From Chloroflexota bacterium (GTDB lineage: Bacteria > Chloroflexota > Limnocylindria > QHBO01), in assembly GCA_013694645.1 (NCBI GenBank), contig JACDBZ010000119.1, positions 1-15,469 on the forward strand: DNA of 15,469 bases, read 5' to 3'. The notes under the pieces were generated by a model. It searched no databases. It saw only the letters and a list, made by a program, of their open reading frames with translations, and was not told the DNA's origin. The stretch's first letter is position 1; each line of letters begins with the position of its first letter. Positions 13,880 through 15,469 of this stretch are shown here, piece by piece. The position numbers and the translations under genes are program-made.

Positions 13880-14937
13880 TGCGGTTCCGGCCAGCGATCG
13901 AAGCCGATGCCGACGCCTGGCAGGCGTTCCTCGCCGCGACACCGGCGGGAGACTTCCTCCACGATTGGGCCTGGGGCGAGGTCGCGGAGCTCGACGGGCA
14001 GCCTCAGCGCCGCTATCTCCTGGAGCAGGACGGGGCGATCGTCGCCATCGTGGCGGCGCAGGAGCGATCCCTGGTGGCCGGCCGGTCATTCTGGTATGTC
14101 CCGCACGGCCCTGTGCTGGACTGGGGCTCGCCGGCTGCGGCCGAGCGGGTGCGCGCGTTACTGATCGGTTTGCGCGTCGCGGCGAAACAGCATCGCGCCA
14201 TCGCCGTCAAGCTCGAGCCGCGTCTCGCGCTGGGAGTGTTGGAGGAGGGCGTCATCCGTGGCGGACGCCTGCGATATGTCCCCGAGACGCTCCAGGTCGG
14301 GCAGACCCGAATTGTCGAGCTTTCCGACGACGAAGCGTTGCTCGCCAGCTTCGATAAGGACACCCGCTACGCGGTGCGCCGAGCCGAGCGGGAGGGCGTC
14401 TCCGTGACCGCGGTCGAGGATGGCAGCGACGGGCGTGCGATCGACGATCTCCACGGGCTGGTCGGCGAAACGCAGCGCCGCGCCGGCTTCCCGATGCCGC
14501 CGCTCGAGCGTTACCGGGTCGCGTGGCGGGCGCTGGCGGGCGCCGGACGAGCGGCGATCCTTGAGGCACGTCGCGAGGGTGAGCTGCTGGCGTCGGGCAT
14601 GGTGGTGTTCGAGGGAGCGCGCTCGTACTACCTCTTCAGTGGCTCGCGTCGCGAGGAGCGTGGAGAGGCGAAGCGGTACGCAAGCTACGCACTGCAATGG
14701 CAGATGATGCGGCTGGCCCGCGGTCGAGGAGTGTCCCACCACGACCTGTGGGGCGTCGCGCCACCCGGTGCCGGACCGGACCATGCGTGGCACGGCGTCG
14801 GTATGTTCAAGAAGGGATTCGGCGGCGTCGAGGTCGTCTGGGCCGGCAGCTGGGACCTGGTCGCCGACCCAACTCTCTACCGCCTGCGCGCGGCGACGGG
14901 CATCATGCGCGGCTGGGTCGGCCGCCTGCGCCGATGA
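13879..14937 (+). CDS. FemABX-like peptidyltransferase (peptidoglycan bridge formation)
   Basis: This 352-residue protein is related to the FemABX family, which adds amino acids from aminoacyl-tRNA to lipid II peptides through two GNAT-like domains. Visible signatures are FLHDWAWGEV (26-35), FWYVPHGPVLDW (71-82), KDTRYAVRRAEREGV (160-174), ARSYYLFSGSRRE (247-259), DLWGVAPP (289-296) and GVGMFKKGFGG (306-316). The ATG at 13879 shares its A with the murJ stop (TGATG), and GGGGGA at 13865-13870 serves as ribosome binding site. The reading frame is open much further upstream inside murJ, but that part is not homologous and was excluded. It overlaps murE by four bases. The amino acid added cannot be told from the sequence. 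Confidence 0.88.
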   Translation: MRFRPAIEADADAWQAFLAATPAGDFLHDWAWGEVAELDGQPQRRYLLEQDGAIVAIVAAQERSLVAGRSFWYVPHGPVLDWGSPAAAERVRALLIGLRVAAKQHRAIAVKLEPRLALGVLEEGVIRGGRLRYVPETLQVGQTRIVELSDDEALLASFDKDTRYAVRRAEREGVSVTAVEDGSDGRAIDDLHGLVGETQRRAGFPMPPLERYRVAWRALAGAGRAAILEARREGELLASGMVVFEGARSYYLFSGSRREERGEAKRYASYALQWQMMRLARGRGVSHHDLWGVAPPGAGPDHAWHGVGMFKKGFGGVEVVWAGSWDLVADPTLYRLRAATGIMRGWVGRLRR

Positions 14938-15469
14938 CCGACGAGCGGCGCATGGGACTCGGCGCTCTCACCGATATCATCGCCCCGGAAAGGGTCATCG
15001 GGATTCCAGTCGGGGAGGTGAGGGACCTCGCCTACGACTCTCGCCGCGTGGAGCCGGGGACGCTCTTCTTCGCCGTCCCGGGCGTGCACGTCGACGGCCA
15101 TGACTTCGCCGGCGGGGCGGTCGAGAGGGGAGCGATCGGCCTGGTCGTCGAGCGCGAGCTGCCCGACGTGGGCACGCCGCAGCTGGTGGTCGATCGCACG
15201 CGCCGGGCCGTGGCCGACGCGGCGGACGCCTGGTTCGGTCGTCCGTCGGAACAGCTGACGGTGATCGGCGTGACGGGCACCGACGGGAAGTCGACGGTCA
15301 CCGCGTTGTCCGCCGAGGTGCTGCGGGCGTGCGGGCGGCGGCCGGGGCAGATCGGTACGGTATTCACCGGTGTCGGGGCGGGCGTGCGGCCGAACGAGGC
15401 GCGCAACACGACCCCCGAGGCACTCGAGCTCCAGGAGCTGCTGGCGCGCATGGTGGCGGCCGGCAACGA
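14934..15469 (+). CDS. murE: UDP-MurNAc-tripeptide synthetase MurE (3' truncated by window edge)
   Basis: The first 178 codons of a Mur ligase are visible. MurE adds the third stem-peptide residue (meso-diaminopimelate or lysine) to UDP-MurNAc-L-Ala-D-Glu. The N-terminal domain has YDSRRVEPGTLFFAVPG (34-50) and DGHDFAGGA (54-62), typical of MurE rather than MurC, D or F. The ATP-binding loop is GVTGTDGKST (112-121), with Ser120 where most members have Thr. NTTPEALELQELL (158-170) is the substrate-binding segment. The start ATG overlaps the femAB stop (ATGA); ATG at 14952 is a weaker alternative. The residue-selecting motif near the C-terminus lies beyond the window, so Dap versus Lys specificity cannot be read. 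Confidence 0.93.
   Translation, partial: MTDERRMGLGALTDIIAPERVIGIPVGEVRDLAYDSRRVEPGTLFFAVPGVHVDGHDFAGGAVERGAIGLVVERELPDVGTPQLVVDRTRRAVADAADAWFGRPSEQLTVIGVTGTDGKSTVTALSAEVLRACGRRPGQIGTVFTGVGAGVRPNEARNTTPEALELQELLARMVAAGN

Noticed and set aside
12176..14089. 637-codon open frame on the minus strand opposite murJ and femAB
   Set aside because: It is rich in Asp, Glu, His, Gln and Arg, as expected for the antisense of a hydrophobic membrane gene in high-GC DNA, and it shows no recognisable domain.

Overview
The window is high-GC bacterial chromosome with every gene on the + strand. It has no rRNA, tRNA, CRISPR array, insertion sequence or phage gene that I can see. Twelve protein genes plus one candidate small ORF fill nearly all of it, and many neighbours are joined by ATGA, GTGA or TGATG overlaps. 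Three features suggest a Chloroflexota lineage with peptidoglycan, perhaps near the Limnocylindria-type groups: the high GC, a topoisomerase I carrying C-terminal GxFGPYV-type repeats instead of zinc fingers, and the dprA-topA-xer order. An actinobacterial relative cannot be excluded from the sequence alone.

Region 1 (1-2349) is a membrane-quality operon. It holds the C-terminal part of a long-form NfeD protein, a stomatin-type SPFH protein (slipin), and a membrane-anchored alpha/beta hydrolase. NfeD and slipin are a classic pair.

Region 2 (2350-6497) starts behind a perfect TATAAT box with a TTG-initiated receiver-CpaE/TadZ-like ATPase. A 161-base intergenic region follows. It contains three TAAGCG-like repeats exactly 11 bp apart, a TAGGCT -10 box, and a leader that can fold into a long hairpin, a possible pseudoknot and a hairpin over the ribosome binding site. 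Behind it lies comM-dprA, the DNA-processing pair of natural transformation, overlapping by 4 bases.

Region 3 (6498-8543) holds a separately promoted exported protein with three Big_5-like Ig domains and a C-terminal CAP/SCP (YkwD-like) domain. An intergenic region with competing inverted repeats comes next, then a candidate 37-codon, nearly leaderless ORF that stops five bases before topA.

Region 4 (8544-15469) is a topA-xer-murJ-femAB-murE operon. It joins chromosome topology and dimer resolution to lipid II flipping, peptide cross-bridge synthesis and stem-peptide synthesis. The last gene runs off the window. The dprA-topA-xer order is known from Firmicutes (smf-topA-trmFO-codV). Here trmFO and hslVU are absent and cell-wall genes follow instead.

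No gene here is of an unknown family. The parts most likely to be undescribed are regulatory: the comM promoter and leader (3677-3813) and the small ORF coupled to topA (8425-8538).
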